From assembly GCA_015143295.1 (NCBI GenBank), contig CM026573.1, forward strand, positions 3,817,950 through 3,881,949: a stretch of DNA of 64,000 bases, given 5' to 3'. The stretch is from Tetracentron sinense. Lineage: Eukaryota > Streptophyta > Magnoliopsida > Trochodendrales > Trochodendraceae. Both the position numbers and the translations under genes were made by a program. The notes beneath the pieces were generated by a model. It did not search any database. It was not told the origin of the DNA and saw only the letters and a program-made list of their open reading frames with translations. Shown here piece after piece: positions 43,759 to 56,338 of this stretch (position 1 is its first letter; every line of letters starts with the position of its first letter).

Positions 43759-44330
43759 ATGATATTGGTTCAAGACAGAACCTAAACTTAAGCCAAATTA
43801 ATCTCAAAATTAATTAAAATGTCTAAGTATTTAGCCAAGTGCTAATTCTTTATATCTCTTGAGTGTTTCTTATACAGTGCATTTTCATACATAGCATGAT
43901 AGTGTAATAACCCAGTTAACCCTTAGTCAGGCTTAATACACTTACAGCTGTTAGATGATTATCCTTAATGACAGAGGCTTAAAAGCCTTGGAGGTCTGTG
44001 GAAATACTCCTGCTGGGTAATTACCCTCATGGAAGGATTCTGAATACTCCCGCTTACACCAATCATCCCAGATATGTTATATACCAGGAAGTCACATATA
44101 TAGTGTTAAGCGACCCTAAACCCTTTTTAGGAACACCTGCATTACACAAGTATGCATACATGTAGAATAGACTAAGGTATAGTCTACAAGCAGCCCACCT
44201 GGAGGGATGCTCTAAACCCTAACCTGCTTGTACCCTATACCTGTCCCCCAACCATGGTTAAATATCAGAGCACTCTGTCTAGATAAACACCCATCCAGGG
44301 GGCATGTACTAAGCTTTTTGTTGTGCTTGT
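43759..44330 (+). mobile_element. Internal leader remnant of the Tat/Ogre element
   Basis: Noncoding sequence directly downstream of the primer-binding site. No gag or pol reading frame follows, so the element is broken off here. The right limit is approximate. Confidence 0.4.
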
Positions 44331-44997
44331 AATAAAATACCCCAAACCTTGTCTCCAGACATAAAAAATTTATACTTGAGTTCACAAACCGTTCATAAAA
44401 ATATATTTATTATTATTATTTTTCAAATAAGTATTTGTAATATATTGTTTACATGCTTAAAAAAGATATATTTTTATAATATATATTTTGTTTTACTTAC
44501 TTAAATAGCGAACCAAACTAAAAAATCTATGCGAACCGAAAAACGAATTATTTCATCCTACCCCTAACGAATCGGGTTCATTGTAGAGTGGTGAATTGCG
44601 AACCGTGAACCCGAATTCATACCAAGCGAACCGACGAACCAGGTAACATTGGAATGAAGTGTGCCTTCGAAGACAATTTATAAAGAAAATCACACTGTAT
44701 TTTTGTATAGACAATGTGAACATGCATAGGACAAGATGGGGTCTATAGATTTTAATCGTCGGTGGGGCCCCACTGGCGTTTTGCTTGACAGAGAGATGGC
44801 TGTGGCTTGACAGAGAGATCTCCCATAAGGAAGCCGTTAGATGTAAGATTGACAAGAATACGAAGAAGTCCAAAGATCATGACGCCATTAGTATTCCGGT
44901 GTTATCATCGGTAAGGTATTGACACATCTCTGTGTCAAAAAAAATGGTAGTAAATTACCTTATCCACTCTCTTTGCCTTCTATCACTCACTCGGCCT
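44331..44997. other. Intergenic DNA with an AT-rich, GAACCG-motif remnant
   Basis: Between about 44385 and 44640, repeated GCGAACCG/CGAACC words flank an AT-rich core, the layout of a degraded hAT-like MITE, but no clear ends are found. No gene is seen. Confidence 0.35.
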
Positions 44998-45281
44998 CGG
45001 ATTGTCTCTGGGGAAGCTAGAATGGGCTTGTCTCGGGCAACCTAGAATAGAGGACAAGTGGTGGAGAAGTCAAAATCATGGGCCCCATGATTTTGACTTT
45101 TCCACCCACTATATGACACATGTCGATAAGGTGTTGAGATAAAGGGGAAGAGATATCAAGTGGGGAGAAGTCAAAGTTATGGGGAGAAAATGAAATGACT
45201 TCTCCCCTTTTTAACCCCACATGTCCCTTATTCTATGGTTGCTCGAGAGCCCTTTCTTGCTTCGCCAGTGACAATCCGAAG
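44998..45281. mobile_element. TIR element with about 63-bp arms (complete member)
   Basis: GGATTGTCTCTGGGGAAGCT on the left matches, inverted, the right end whose complement begins GGATTGTCACTGGCGAAGCA. Both arms end inward in GGACAAGTGG/GGACATGTGG. The interior holds a palindrome around AAATCATGGGCCCCATGATT. A truncated relative in inverted orientation lies at 31690-31895, with further copies in the other 2-kb units. Confidence 0.75.
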
Positions 45282-45446
45282 CCCACTCATATATGTTTTA
45301 TAGGAAAGATGCCAAAGATGCAACTCTTCAAAAAAAGGTACCAGCGATTAGACAGAGGAAGGGTTGCAACCTTTGAAGCTAGATGTCTCTATACTGTGTA
45401 CCTCTGTAATTGTAACCAACCAAAAGAGACATCGATTTTGAAAAGG

Positions 45447-45585
45447 ACTTTGCAACTGAGACCCTCTTAGGGCCGAGACCATGCTCTAAGAGCATGGGAT
45501 TTCAAGTGGGGCCTACCATGTGAAATGGTCCCCACCTGCACTTAGATCATGGTCTCGGCCCTAAGGGGGTCTCCGAAGCTTAATC
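45447..45585. mobile_element. Fold-back MITE, GAGACCC family, copy c
   Basis: TGAGACCCTCTTAGGGCCGA and its inverse GGCCCTAAGGGGGTCTCC form the arms. The centre has CATGTGAAATGG. This is one of the best preserved members. Confidence 0.75.
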
Positions 45586-45669
45586 TTTCTGAAAAGTATG
45601 TGAATTGTTGCATCTTTTCCCGTAAGAAGGAATGTGGAGTTGCGTGACTTGCCTTCCTGATACAATTTT

Positions 45670-46066
45670 TTTAAAAAGGCACAGGATTCTCTCGAGTTCA
45701 ACTCGAGAGAATTCTCTCGAGTTGAACCCCTAGAGGTCGCCACGTGTCTCCTTTGACACCCCTTAACCATGGGTAAGGTTCACCCACCCCTAGGGTTCAC
45801 TAACCCATCCTTGGTTTTTTTTTTATTTTTTAAATTAAAAAAATATTTTTAATATTAAAAAACTCTAAAAAATGTTTTTTTTAATTTAAAAAATAATAAT
45901 TAATAAAAAAAAAAAAAACCAAGGATAGGTTAGTGAACCCTAGGGGTGGGTGAACCTTACCCATGGTTAAGGGGTGTCAAAGGAGACACGTGGCGACCTC
46001 TAGGGGTTCAACTCGAGAGGATTCTCTCGAGTTGAACTCGAGAGGATCCTGAGCCTTTAAAAAATA
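45670..46066. mobile_element. Near-perfect long fold-back element (CACGTG family)
   Basis: Two arms of roughly 170 bp are almost exact inverted copies. From the outside in they read AGGATTCTCTCGAGTTCAAC, GAACCCCTAGAGGTCGCCAC, GTGTCTCCTTTGACACCCCT, TAACCATGGGTAAGG, CACCCCTAGGGTTCAC and CCATCCTTGG. An A/T-only centre (about 45815-45917) separates them. The terminal CTCTCGAGTTCAACTCGAGAG is itself near-palindromic. There is no coding sequence. The low arm divergence suggests a young insertion. Several degenerate relatives occur across the window. Confidence 0.85.
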
Positions 46067-47120
46067 GGTGGTGTTACCCACACCCCACGATTTGTTAACC
46101 ACACCCATAATTAAAAGAAATTCCTAAAATTTTAATAAAATAGAAAAAGTCAAAATTGTCCCTACCTTCTTCCGCTTTCTAACTTCTCCTACCAAAACTC
46201 AGGAACTCTTTATGTAGCAATGACTCTGGGATCCCTTTCTCTAACCCTTGCAATATATTTCTCTTCTTCCTTATTTTTTTTCTTCCTAATTAAGACCTAC
46301 AAAATTGATGTCAACTAGGATTTTGCAGGGAGCATGAGCCACATTCATTATCGATATATGATTTCGTGATGGATGCTGAAGACTTTGATTTTGAAAGGTC
46401 TTTAGGTTTTGAGTCTTTTGGTTTATTACTCCATGGAGATGAGCTTCGAAGGAACTCGGGATCGGCAATTGAATAAGAGTTTCAATTTATTGGGCAACTC
46501 CTTTTGAAGTTACGGTTTCAAATTATTGAGGAAAATAGGAATATGAAAAGCAGATTTCCAAAAAATTGATTACTGAAATTGATTAGTAGGCTCCTATACC
46601 TTCGTCTTCATCATCTATTTGAGGAACCAATCAAAGAAGAAAAAGAAGGATTGCACGAGTGATGTTACGAGTCTTTTGTGTCAAAGACAATAACAGGGAG
46701 AAGATGAACATAGGGTTATTTATGTCAATATGTTGAGTGTTTTATCAAAAAAATATATTTTAAAAAAAAATTAACTTATGGAGAGTAGTTATCAATTAGT
46801 GGGGAGCGGGTAACCTCACCCAAAAAAATAAACAAAAAAATGATGGTAACCTCATTAAATCTATGTGAATAGTTGCGGCTTTTTCCAAAAGAAAAAAGAT
46901 AATATCAAAAAGAGATGATATTCTGGCATAAAGACGGTTGTTCATAAAATGAGGGAAACTGAAACGACACCAAGGATAGAAAGAGGTGTGTATCTCCTTC
47001 AAAAAAATTGGAAGAGTTGTGTCCCTTCAAAAGATTTGACATGGCTTCACCAGTGAAGAGTATTACTCGTTGCAGTGTTAGAAGGGGAGAATTTATCCTG
47101 ACATATAGTATTAGTTAGAG
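46067..47120. other. Intergenic DNA, no gene recognised
   Basis: Short frames at 46286-46468 and 46796-47002 have no domain. Some pyrimidine-rich DNA. Nothing structured is seen. Confidence 0.5.
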
Positions 47121-47239
47121 TATGTATTTGCAAACCTAAGGCTGGACCTCATTGGTCCAAGTCCTCCTTTTAAGGGGTACTTGGACCAAAAAGGGGGACC
47201 TGGACCAATGAGGTCCAGCCTTAGGATTACAAATACATA
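47121..47239. repeat. Compact hairpin with about 50-bp arms
   Basis: TATGTATTTGCAAACCTAAG onward is repeated inverted, ending CCTTAGGATTACAAATACATA. I count about four mismatches over about 51 bases, with a loop of under 20 bases. It could be a tiny MITE or the source of a hairpin RNA. Confidence 0.8.
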
Positions 47240-47544
47240 ACCCAGCTACGTTAACTATTTTCTTATTAGTTAATTGAAACTGGACCTTGTTTGGACATAC
47301 TCGAAAGTGCGGATCAAAATGCACAATCTGAAGCTTGGTGTATTGGAGGGAACCTTAGAGCATCTCCAATGGTTTGTACTATTTTGGCTGGGCCAATTCT
47401 AAACAAATACGAGGTGAAGATATACTTAAATTTCAAACAAAGGAGAAGATATACGTGTTTTGGTTCTAGTTACAGCCAAATGGAGGGAACCTAAATTTTA
47501 TTGAGAAAAAGTGAAAATCCAAAAACGGGGCTTTTTTTTTTGGA

Positions 47545-47700
47545 TAAAACTTCTGAGATCCTCTTAGGGCCGACACCAAGAGACCATGCTCTAAGAGCAT
47601 GAGATTTCAGGTGGAACCCACCATGTGAAATGGCCCCACCTGAAATCCCATGCTCTTAGAGAATGGTCTTGGCCTAAGAGGGTCTCCGTAGCAAAATCTT
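47545..47700. mobile_element. Fold-back MITE, GAGACCC family, copy d
   Basis: GAGATCCTCTTAGGGCCGAC and its inverse GGCCTAAGAGGGTCTCC form the arms. Inner arms contain ATGCTCTAAGAGCATGAGA and TCCCATGCTCTTAGAG. It carries a small internal insertion (CACCAAGA) relative to copy c. Confidence 0.7.
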
Positions 47701-48100
47701 TTTTTTTTTTTGTTTAAAGTTACTATTTAACACAAACTAAACCTATGGTAATCCCTAAGGTGCCATAAGGTAGGTCCACACATCCACTCCAAACAAATAC
47801 GAGGTTAAAAAAAACACAAAGATTTTAGTACGTCAAACAACTAGTATCATGTCATGACTATTACAAATAGACTCATAACACACATAGCCCACTAAGTGGC
47901 ATCAAAGGAAAGGGACCCTTGACTAATTAGAAATCAATCGCTCGTGATAAGTTAGTGTCACAATTGGATGCACTATAATTAACAATCTATAAAAAAAATA
48001 GATCAATCGATCTGCCCTTATCCTGCATTGAACTTCTATTCATTATAATTTTTTATATTTTTATATGTTTATTGATATATAACTTTACTCATATTTGCAG

Positions 48101-48273
48101 TCATTGATAAGAAGACAAGAGCATTGCCATCAACCATCTCCCCAAAGGAAAAACAACAAAATGAGTTGCGTAAAGAGGTGGAGGTGGAGAAGGTTCATGC
48201 TTGTAAAAATAAAATTGGACAAAATAGTGTGACTCGTTCTGCGGCTCCTCCAGTGGAATCTTTGTCATATTGA
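48101..48273 (+). other. Exon-like frame inside the MULE, copy 2
   Basis: The same TTTGCAG-preceded frame as at 17454-17626. It differs by Gly to Asp at the second full codon (IDKKTRALPS). Origin unknown. Confidence 0.35.
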
Positions 48274-48366
48274 TCTCTTATATAGCAATCTTTCCATCAA
48301 ATTTGATCCAGTAAGCTAAGATACACATGTATATATTAATCATCTATAATCTATTTTATTTCTCAC

Positions 48367-48448
48367 TTGCATTTTATATGTTAACTTTCAGAAAATTTCT
48401 GTAAACGTTGCATTTTATATGTTAACTTTCAGAAAATTTCTGTAAACG
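48367..48448. repeat. 41-bp minisatellite, two units
   Basis: Two units beginning TTGCATTTTATATGTTAACT; copy 1 has three. Confidence 0.95.
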
Positions 48449-49063
48449 TCAAGAAAACAATTACATGTGACTAACTGAAGCACATTAAGCAACAGGGTCA
48501 TCAATAGTATTGGTAGAGGGGAGTGGTTGTCATGGATGGACATGGATGAATGTATTTGTAAATATTTGTAAATGCTTTAAAATAATTGGAGAATGTTGTC
48601 ATTTGGTCTTCATGAATCACAAATTCATTCCTCCTACACAAGCTCTGTTTTTTTTACTACGGTTTTTTTTTTTCCACTCAATTGTTAATTACAGTGAACG
48701 TGAATGTTAATTATAGGTTTAGATTGCAAGTTTCAGTCACCATCTATTTTTTTACTATGATTTTTTCACCCGATCATTAATTATAGGGGAGCATGCATGA
48801 TCGTTAATTACAAGTTTTAGTCTACATCTATTTTTTTACTGTGATTTTTTCACTTGATCGTTAATTATAGGAGCATGGTTGTTAATTAAATGTTTAGATC
48901 GCGAGTTTCAGCCGGCATCTGTTTTTTGTACCACAAATTTGTTTTTTGGATCATTAATTATTGTGAACATGATCATAAGTTACAAGTTTAAATCATGAAT
49001 TTTTCAAAAATTACATAGAGTTGATTCAACAAAAATACAAATTTAGATTGCGAATTTCTAGTC

Positions 49064-49289
49064 TTCTTGCCTTCTTTAATAAAGCAATGATGCTCTTGGC
49101 GATGTTGGTAGTAATCACATTTTCCCTTTTACCGGGAAGAACGATGATGCCCATTTTTCTTTACCTATCTTATTAAGTCATTCGTACACATCGGGGTATG
49201 TAAGTGCACGATGTTGCATGTAATTCTCAAACATGGCTCGCTTGCATTTGCTTACACCCTTGTTTAAAAATTTATCATTTCCATACATC
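49064..49289 (-). pseudogene. MULE transposase remnant, copy 2
   Basis: The same broken minus-strand frame with NVITTNIAKSIIALLKKAR, carrying the same stop and frameshift as copy 1. The inactivation therefore predates the duplication. Confidence 0.8.
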
Positions 49290-49979
49290 ATAAAAACAAA
49301 CACTAGATTTTATGGTCATTACTTGCAAATATTGGTATATTTATGTATTAATAGATATATAATCAAAATATAACAAGGGTAAAATTATAAAGAATATGAA
49401 TTCCAGACAAATCGATTAATCTATTTTAAGATCGCTAATTATAGTGCAATTATTCGTGAATTTGTGGAAACTCACAGTCAATCGTGACTTGGTGGAAAAA
49501 TCATGATCAATCATGAATTGGTGGACATGCAAATCGCGATTATTAACCATGACATTTTTCCGATCAATTAATGATTATGGGTGAACACTAACTTTTCATG
49601 ATCGACTGACCGCTAATTGGTCAGAGTAAAGATTGATCTCGAATGTTTTGATAAGATCACAAATAATTATAGATTGATCGTGAGTTTCTGTAAGCGATCG
49701 CGAATATCAGAAATTCCATCATCTTCAACCTATTGACTTCGAATCTTTCAACATGGAGGATCCTTTCACGAATCCTCTATTTTACTTTTAAAAAAATTCT
49801 ATTAGATTACAAAATGACATGAAAAATAAGAGAAAATGAGGGATAAAAAGAAATTCGAGAGAGGGAGAGAGAATAAACCTTAACTTTGATTATACAGAGA
49901 ATGGATAAGAGGGAGAGAAAAATCTTAAATTTAAAACCAGTTACCATCCCTAACATTACCCATGTAATTATTCATCTCA

Positions 49980-51960
49980 TTCTATCTACAACATTACCAA
50001 AGGTGAAAAAAAGACAAACACATGCAATGAGGGAGAGAGAGAGAGTATCCTCCCTTTGTGAGTGCTGATAAGTGGTCTCTCCAATCACTGACTATGTCAC
50101 AATGAGGAGTCGGGAGAGAATGAGGAAGAAGAAGTGGGGTCGTAAAATCCCTTTCATAGTCTTTTGCTTTAATTAGAATGAAGATAGAGACATAATTGTC
50201 TTGAAAAGTGCTTTGGGTGTATAAAAATAAAAAATTGAAAATGGGGTGTATTTTGGGTCCCTCAAAGTGTAACGACCCCAAAACCCCACTTTGGTCATAA
50301 TGGGACTTTGGGCCCGCTACATTACTTATCCCTGCTTGACTTCAATTACAATAAGGTAAAAACTAAAGATAATCTCTCAAAATAGCAACTATAAAATTTC
50401 TTTCCATAAAAGCATCTCCTCCGATATATAATAAACCGAAATGATCCAATTTCGAAAACATATACTAAAACAACTTTTTTTTTTTGTTGATATATATAAC
50501 ACAAACTCACACACACACTCCAACATGCAACAAAGCACAGAGCACCCACACTAAAACAACATCTACTAATAATTCTCAAGTCTATAACAAGTTCTCATTC
50601 AATAAAACTGAAATTGGAAATAAACTAATAGTACGGGAACCGGTCAGGATCCCGGGCTCCATCAACCGGAACATCACTTTCTTCTCCTTCCTCAATATAC
50701 TTCTCTTCCACCCAAGGAGTAGCAGGCTGATCTTGTGCTAGACTTGAACGATAAAAACAGGTCGATTGAGCATTGAATACTCAGCAGATATCCAAACTAA
50801 CCAACAGTAACACATGCATATATCAAATATCCAAATCATGTAACAATTGTAAAGTTAATAGCAGTTTAATATAACATGAACATAATCAGAGTGTGGCAAC
50901 ATGTGAACATCATGACTTAACCTGACTCATGTACTTGTGTGACTTTTGAATTTGTGACTCTTGGACTTGTATCATGAATGCCATGCATGCTTGTTTTCCC
51001 ATAAAAATAGTCATCGAGGTCTTTGTATTTAGATCCATGGAGGTGCATCGACATAAGCGTAAGCCCCTATAGCTCTTAAATCCCAAATGTCCATGATAAT
51101 TATCCAAGATTTGAAATCTTATCCATGGAGAGCATCAACGAATACCGGAGTTACTTGAATTTCAGGGTCTTTGTAAAATCATTCAGTGTTCTTATCATTG
51201 TACTTGTATTTCGGTATTTAGAGTCCTTGTACTTGTATTTCAGTATTTAGAGTCCTTGTACTTGTACATGTCCTTATCCTTGTATTTCAGTATCTAGTGT
51301 CCATGCAATGTCCGTGTTCATGCTTGTGTACCCGTGAGACTTGTAAACTACCACACATGTGAACTTGTGCTTGAGTGTCGTGATTAACATCCGAATTCAA
51401 TCATCACCTAGATTCCATCTTCCGTTAAGAAACTCTGCTAGGTTATATCTCCCTAGTTAGAGAATTCTCGATAAGGAGGATTTCTTCTAAGCATTAGCCT
51501 ACCCGAATATCAATCACTATGCAATTTGAATAAGCATAACTTATCATAACATACTTCTGATCTTGGCATGCTCATGCTAACATTTCTAATATCATTATTA
51601 GGCATAATTCATCATAGAATATCTTATCATACTCATACAAACCTTTTCATATCATCACTTTCCATACTTAGTCTTCTTAGGCATTTCAACAAACACTTAC
51701 AATGCGTTAGTTATGTATACAATACCTTTCCATTTTCACATTCCATACCCATAACATACCCATCCATAACTACATTCACCCATTCATCATCCATCACTTC
51801 TTCATTTTAACCCATCCTCCATCATTTCCATACATCCATAATCCATAATTTAATTTAAGCAACTAGTATAAGAATCAATTCACCTCCTTAATTAGACAGG
51901 CCATTTCTTTACTAATTCATCATTTAACATACTAAATCTATAAAGTTCATATTTTTGTAT
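49980..51960. other. Noncoding LTR-like DNA, copy 2
   Basis: Counterpart of 19369-21348, with the TGTAACGACCCC start near 50270. It has a 14-bp insertion (about 51113-51127) relative to copy 1. No gene. Confidence 0.4.
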
Positions 51961-53342
51961 TGACATATCCCGGTGTCAAAACAAGTGAGTCTAGGTGTGT
52001 ATTTTGTGTCATTGCTTTCAAGCATTCACGACAAGTGAAGTTGAAGACCGAAAAAGACCCGTTGAAGTCTCGGTTGATCATTTCCTTCATAAGATGGTAA
52101 GTGACCTAGATACCATACTACCATAGGTGGAAATTGACTTAGAATAATCCTGATATCATACCTTAGGTGGTGAGTGACCTAGATTAATCATACGGACCCT
52201 AGGTGGTGAGATAAGTAGTGCAAAACAACTTAAAAATGCTGAAATTTTTCAAAAAACCAAAGTTGCTTGTTTTGGGCATATCTCCCAAACCGTAGCTTAG
52301 ATTTTGCTCCATAATATGTCAAAACCACCATGTCGAAAAAAGCTACAACTTTCATGAATGGTGTGAGACCTAAAAACGAAGTTTTAATTTCAGATTTGCA
52401 CCCCAGGATCGACCCTGACCATTTAGGGTCGACCCTGGGTATAGAAATTTTTGTATGAGGAAAATAGGCAGAGAAGTGAAAAAATGGGGGTTGACCCTGG
52501 AGGATGATCCGGTCGACCGAAAGGTACACTTTGGTTGACCGACCCATCCTTGTGGGTCGACCCTGATATGGAGTTTTGCTATAATTCCTTCTAAATCAAT
52601 TTTTTTTTGACTTTTTTGGGTTTTTAAACCACTTTAGCAACTTCTAAAACCTTGTTTTTGATCCTCTATTTATTGTGAACCCTTTTATTTCGTGGAGTAC
52701 AACTTTGGGAAAGTATTGAAAAGGTTTTTAACTCCTTCTAGAGTTTATAAAAGCTTTGGAATATTATTGTTATCCTCCCCTTGGTTAGCTTCCTTCAACC
52801 TAGAGTTTGCAAGCCTAAAACTACAATTTTGCTTGTTTGGACTTGTCCTTTGAAGGAGTCCATCTAGGTATTGATTTCTATCAAACCATCAACCCGTTCT
52901 GGATAGAACACCTTGGCTGGAGTGTTCCGGAGCCTTTGCGAAGGAGATCGATCCGAGAAGGATCGTGGATGTGTGAATTGGTCGGTGGAATCCGAAGCCG
53001 TCATTGACGGAGATCAATCGGAAGGTCATGGATTGTTTTCGAGACACAAAGAGAAGTACAAGAGGCTGTTGTTGATCACGGGACTTGTGAGTACGTGATG
53101 ACTTTTCGAGGTGTGGAGAACTAAGAACTGAAGGATCGTGGTGTCGAGTCCGAGGAGTCAAGTTCGAGTCTTGTAAGTTCTTGTTTACTTTGTCTTAGTG
53201 GATTCTCATGGCTAGACTAGGTCCTGTGGTTTTTCCCGAAAGGGTTTTCACGTAAAAATCCTTGTGTTGTGGTATGCTTGGCTTTCTATTTTCCGCACTT
53301 AAAGTACATCATCTCTTAACTTAATAACTTAATTGTTAAAAC
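51961..53342 (+). mobile_element. Probable solo LTR, SIRE-like Ty1-copia, copy 2
   Basis: Counterpart of 21349-22741, starting TGACATATCCCGGTGTCAAA. An 8-bp stretch (CTAGGTGT) present once more in copy 1 is absent here. Confidence 0.5.
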
Positions 53343-55252
53343 ATAAAAATGGTAGATAGACTTATAGGAAAACCGAACCATCCCCTTATCTTGTGAGATT
53401 CTCAACTCATACATAGATTTGGGATTCACCGAATTGTGATTTTTTCAAAATCAACAATCATAATAATACAAGAGTTAGACTAGATATGATATTAACCTCA
53501 ATTAATATTCAAATCCTTAATTCATGCATATTCATGTAAATCTCTTGATAATCCATAACCTATTCTTATTTAAACATGCAAAACATCTTAAAAGGGTTAA
53601 TTATGAGGGATATCGACCTTAGGGATCCTTCCCTTAGATCCAAATCGCTAGATGAAGCTCCTTCAACTTTGGGTTGATCTTCAAGCTAATCTTCTCCTCC
53701 TCCAAGCAAAACCCTTCTTCTTTAAGCTAAATCTTCTTAAAATCCTAGGTTTTCCCCAAATCTCTCTTAAATTAGGTTAAAAACCATTTAGAGTCTAAAA
53801 CCCTTGAATTAGAAGTGCTATTTATAGCCTAGGGGTTTACAACCCTCATTTCCGAACTTTTAAAAAATTCTGTGCACAATGCGGTCGATTGTACCTACAT
53901 TACAAGATATCGCACCTGAGGGTGATCTGTCTCATATCACACAAAGAGTTTCTATAATTTACTGACTGAGTGCGATTGATCGCATCTTACCTGTGATCGA
54001 TCGCAGCTAGCACAGTTCCTGTTGTTTTTCAACAGCACCAGCACTAGCACCCTATCTTCTTCAGCATCAGCCCATCAATATACTTATTTTACTTTAAAAC
54101 ATTTAAGTAAATGTTTCATTTACTTTAAGTTTTAAATTAAAATAAGAAAGTACCCCCTATTTGGATTCAATAAAAAATACTAAAAAAAATCAAATTCCTT
54201 ATAAATCAAAATCTCATTTTCCAGTTTTAGGCTAAAAACTGAAAATCTCTTTCCTCGTAAGATTTTCGATAGCCGAGTTAACTACTCTATACTTAATATT
54301 AAAATCTTATAAAATCACATACCTTTATTTAACCTATAAACATTCATTTCCGGGAAAAATCATCTCAAAATTCAATAATTTATGTTTTTGCTACAACCAC
54401 ACCCCTTCTAGAATTTTTGACATTCCTACATTTAATAATTTTAAATTTTTATTTAAAATTATTAAGGAACAATGCATCATATATATTAAAACACATCATT
54501 GACCATTTAAACCCTTATTAATCGTATAAATGATATGAAAGAAAATTTGGGTCTCTGTACAAAGAACCCTGGGTGTATTTAGGGAAAAAACCCTACTACA
54601 TAAGAAAGTAAAGGAAAAGGAAAAAAATAAAAATAAAGAATTTTGTTTAGATTAACTATGAAGAGTTCGTAGGAGCAACCCAAAAATGTCATGACTAGAT
54701 AGTTTGGGAATTACTGGAAAATATTTTAGTTGATAGAAATACCTTCTTTTGTATCCTAATTTCTAAACTACCCCCTTCTCAAAAGCATATTTTTGGGTTG
54801 CTTCCGTCGGCTCTTGAACTTGAGCTCATCTTCAAAGTTAATCTCAATTTTCAAAGGAAAGAAACAAAAAATGAAATATTAATAACAATAAAAAGTACGA
54901 AAAGATTATTTTCGTGTGCGTATTCTGCTATAGTGGAATGCACACACCTCCCCAGCTTGCCATTTGTCTCTTTTGACTCCCGTTAACTATTATTAAGATT
55001 CACTATCACTTAAGATTAATGAATCTAATATTGATTTTTATTAAAAAAAAATTAACTCTTGGGTTAGTTAATCTTAACACCGTACGATATCACATCAGCT
55101 AACATACTCGCATTCATTTCAGTACTTAAAGCAAATATATTCGTTTAAGGCAAATATATCCGTTGATGTGACACCGTCTCATTCACATTTGGGTGGTAAC
55201 GCAATAGAGTGATCTTGTAGGACTTTATATGTGCCATGGGATGTATGTTGAC
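53343..55252. other. Noncoding DNA with one MITE, copy 2
   Basis: Counterpart of 22742-24648. The AGATTAACT MITE lies at about 54650-54844. No gene. Confidence 0.4.
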
Positions 55253-55758
55253 TAGGGCTACACAAAGCCCGTTGGTGCGACTCGGCTCGGCTCGGTTTGG
55301 TCTGAGATCGGCCCGGCCCCGAAAGCTAATTCAAGCCAAGCCAAGCCTAGAAAAAAAGCCCGAAAGATAATTCAAGCCGAGCTCGGGCCAACCCCAATGT
55401 GGCTTGGCCCGGCTCGATGGAGGTTCGGTTTGGCCCAAACTCGGCCCGGCTCGAATATTATTAAAATAATAATAAATAAATAAAAATATTATTTATATAT
55501 ATAAATAATATAAAATATTATTATTATTTTTTTTAAAAAGGATTCAAGCCGAGCTCGAGCCAAGCCAAGCCTGGCTCAAGCTTGAATCAATTTGGGCCGA
55601 GCCAAGCTTCAAGCCAAGATTTTGAATTTGGGCCAAGCTTCGGGCAGCACATTCAAATGCCATTTCGGGCCTAGCCGGGCTTCAGGCCGAGATCAAATCT
55701 ATTCAAGCCGAGCCGGGCTTGGCCAAGCTCGGTCAAGCCCAGCCCGAATACAGCCCTA
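55253..55758. mobile_element. hAT MITE with perfect 8-bp target duplication, copy 2
   Basis: Same element and same ATGTTGAC flanks (55245-55252 and 55759-55766) as copy 1, so the insertion predates the segmental duplication. Confidence 0.9.
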
Positions 55759-55862
55759 ATGTTGACTTGAGCACTAGGTTGAGAATTAATTAGGGGTGTA
55801 AACAAAGAGAATAGAGTAGTGATTAGCTGACCCTGGGTTCGCTTCTTATCTTACCTCTATGC

Positions 55863-56338
55863 TAGGGCTGTCAACGGGTCAGATTCGGACCGGATCTGCC
55901 TAGATCCGAATTTGATCTGATTAAGAATCTGATAGATTCGAACCAGATTCAAGATCCGGCGGATCATGAATTAATCGATCCGAATCCGATTATATTTGTA
56001 AGATCCGAATCCGATCTGATTCGATTAAGGTTAATTTAAAAAAAAAACTCTATTTTAATTTTTTTTAAAATCTAATAATACCTTAATTAACTCAAATTAA
56101 TTGTTAATTTGTTTTAAATTAATACTTAATGCATAGAAAATCTATTTAATATATTTAAATCATTAAGAAAAGTTATTATAATCAGATTGGATTTTAATCG
56201 GATCGGATCACCCTATATCCAGATCCGATCCAATTATAATCGGATTCCACCGATCTGATCCGACGGATCACATATAGGGTCCAAAGTCCTGCTAATCGGA
56301 TCGGATCCGGATCTTGATCCGATCCATTGACAACCCTA
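55863..56338. mobile_element. hAT MITE rich in GGATCCGATCCG motifs, copy 2
   Basis: Counterpart of 25258-25751, shortened by small losses in the GATCCGAATCC repeats. The flanks CTCTATGC and CTCTGTGC (56339-56346) differ by one base and confirm the 8-bp duplication. Confidence 0.9.

Larger units (their letters stand above)
47919..49979 (-). mobile_element. MULE, copy 2, lacking most of its left TIR
   Basis: The duplicated block starts inside the left TIR, so only its inner 40 or so bases remain. The interior and the right TIR (about 49584-49979) are as in copy 1. With one TIR gone this copy should be immobile. Confidence 0.75.
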
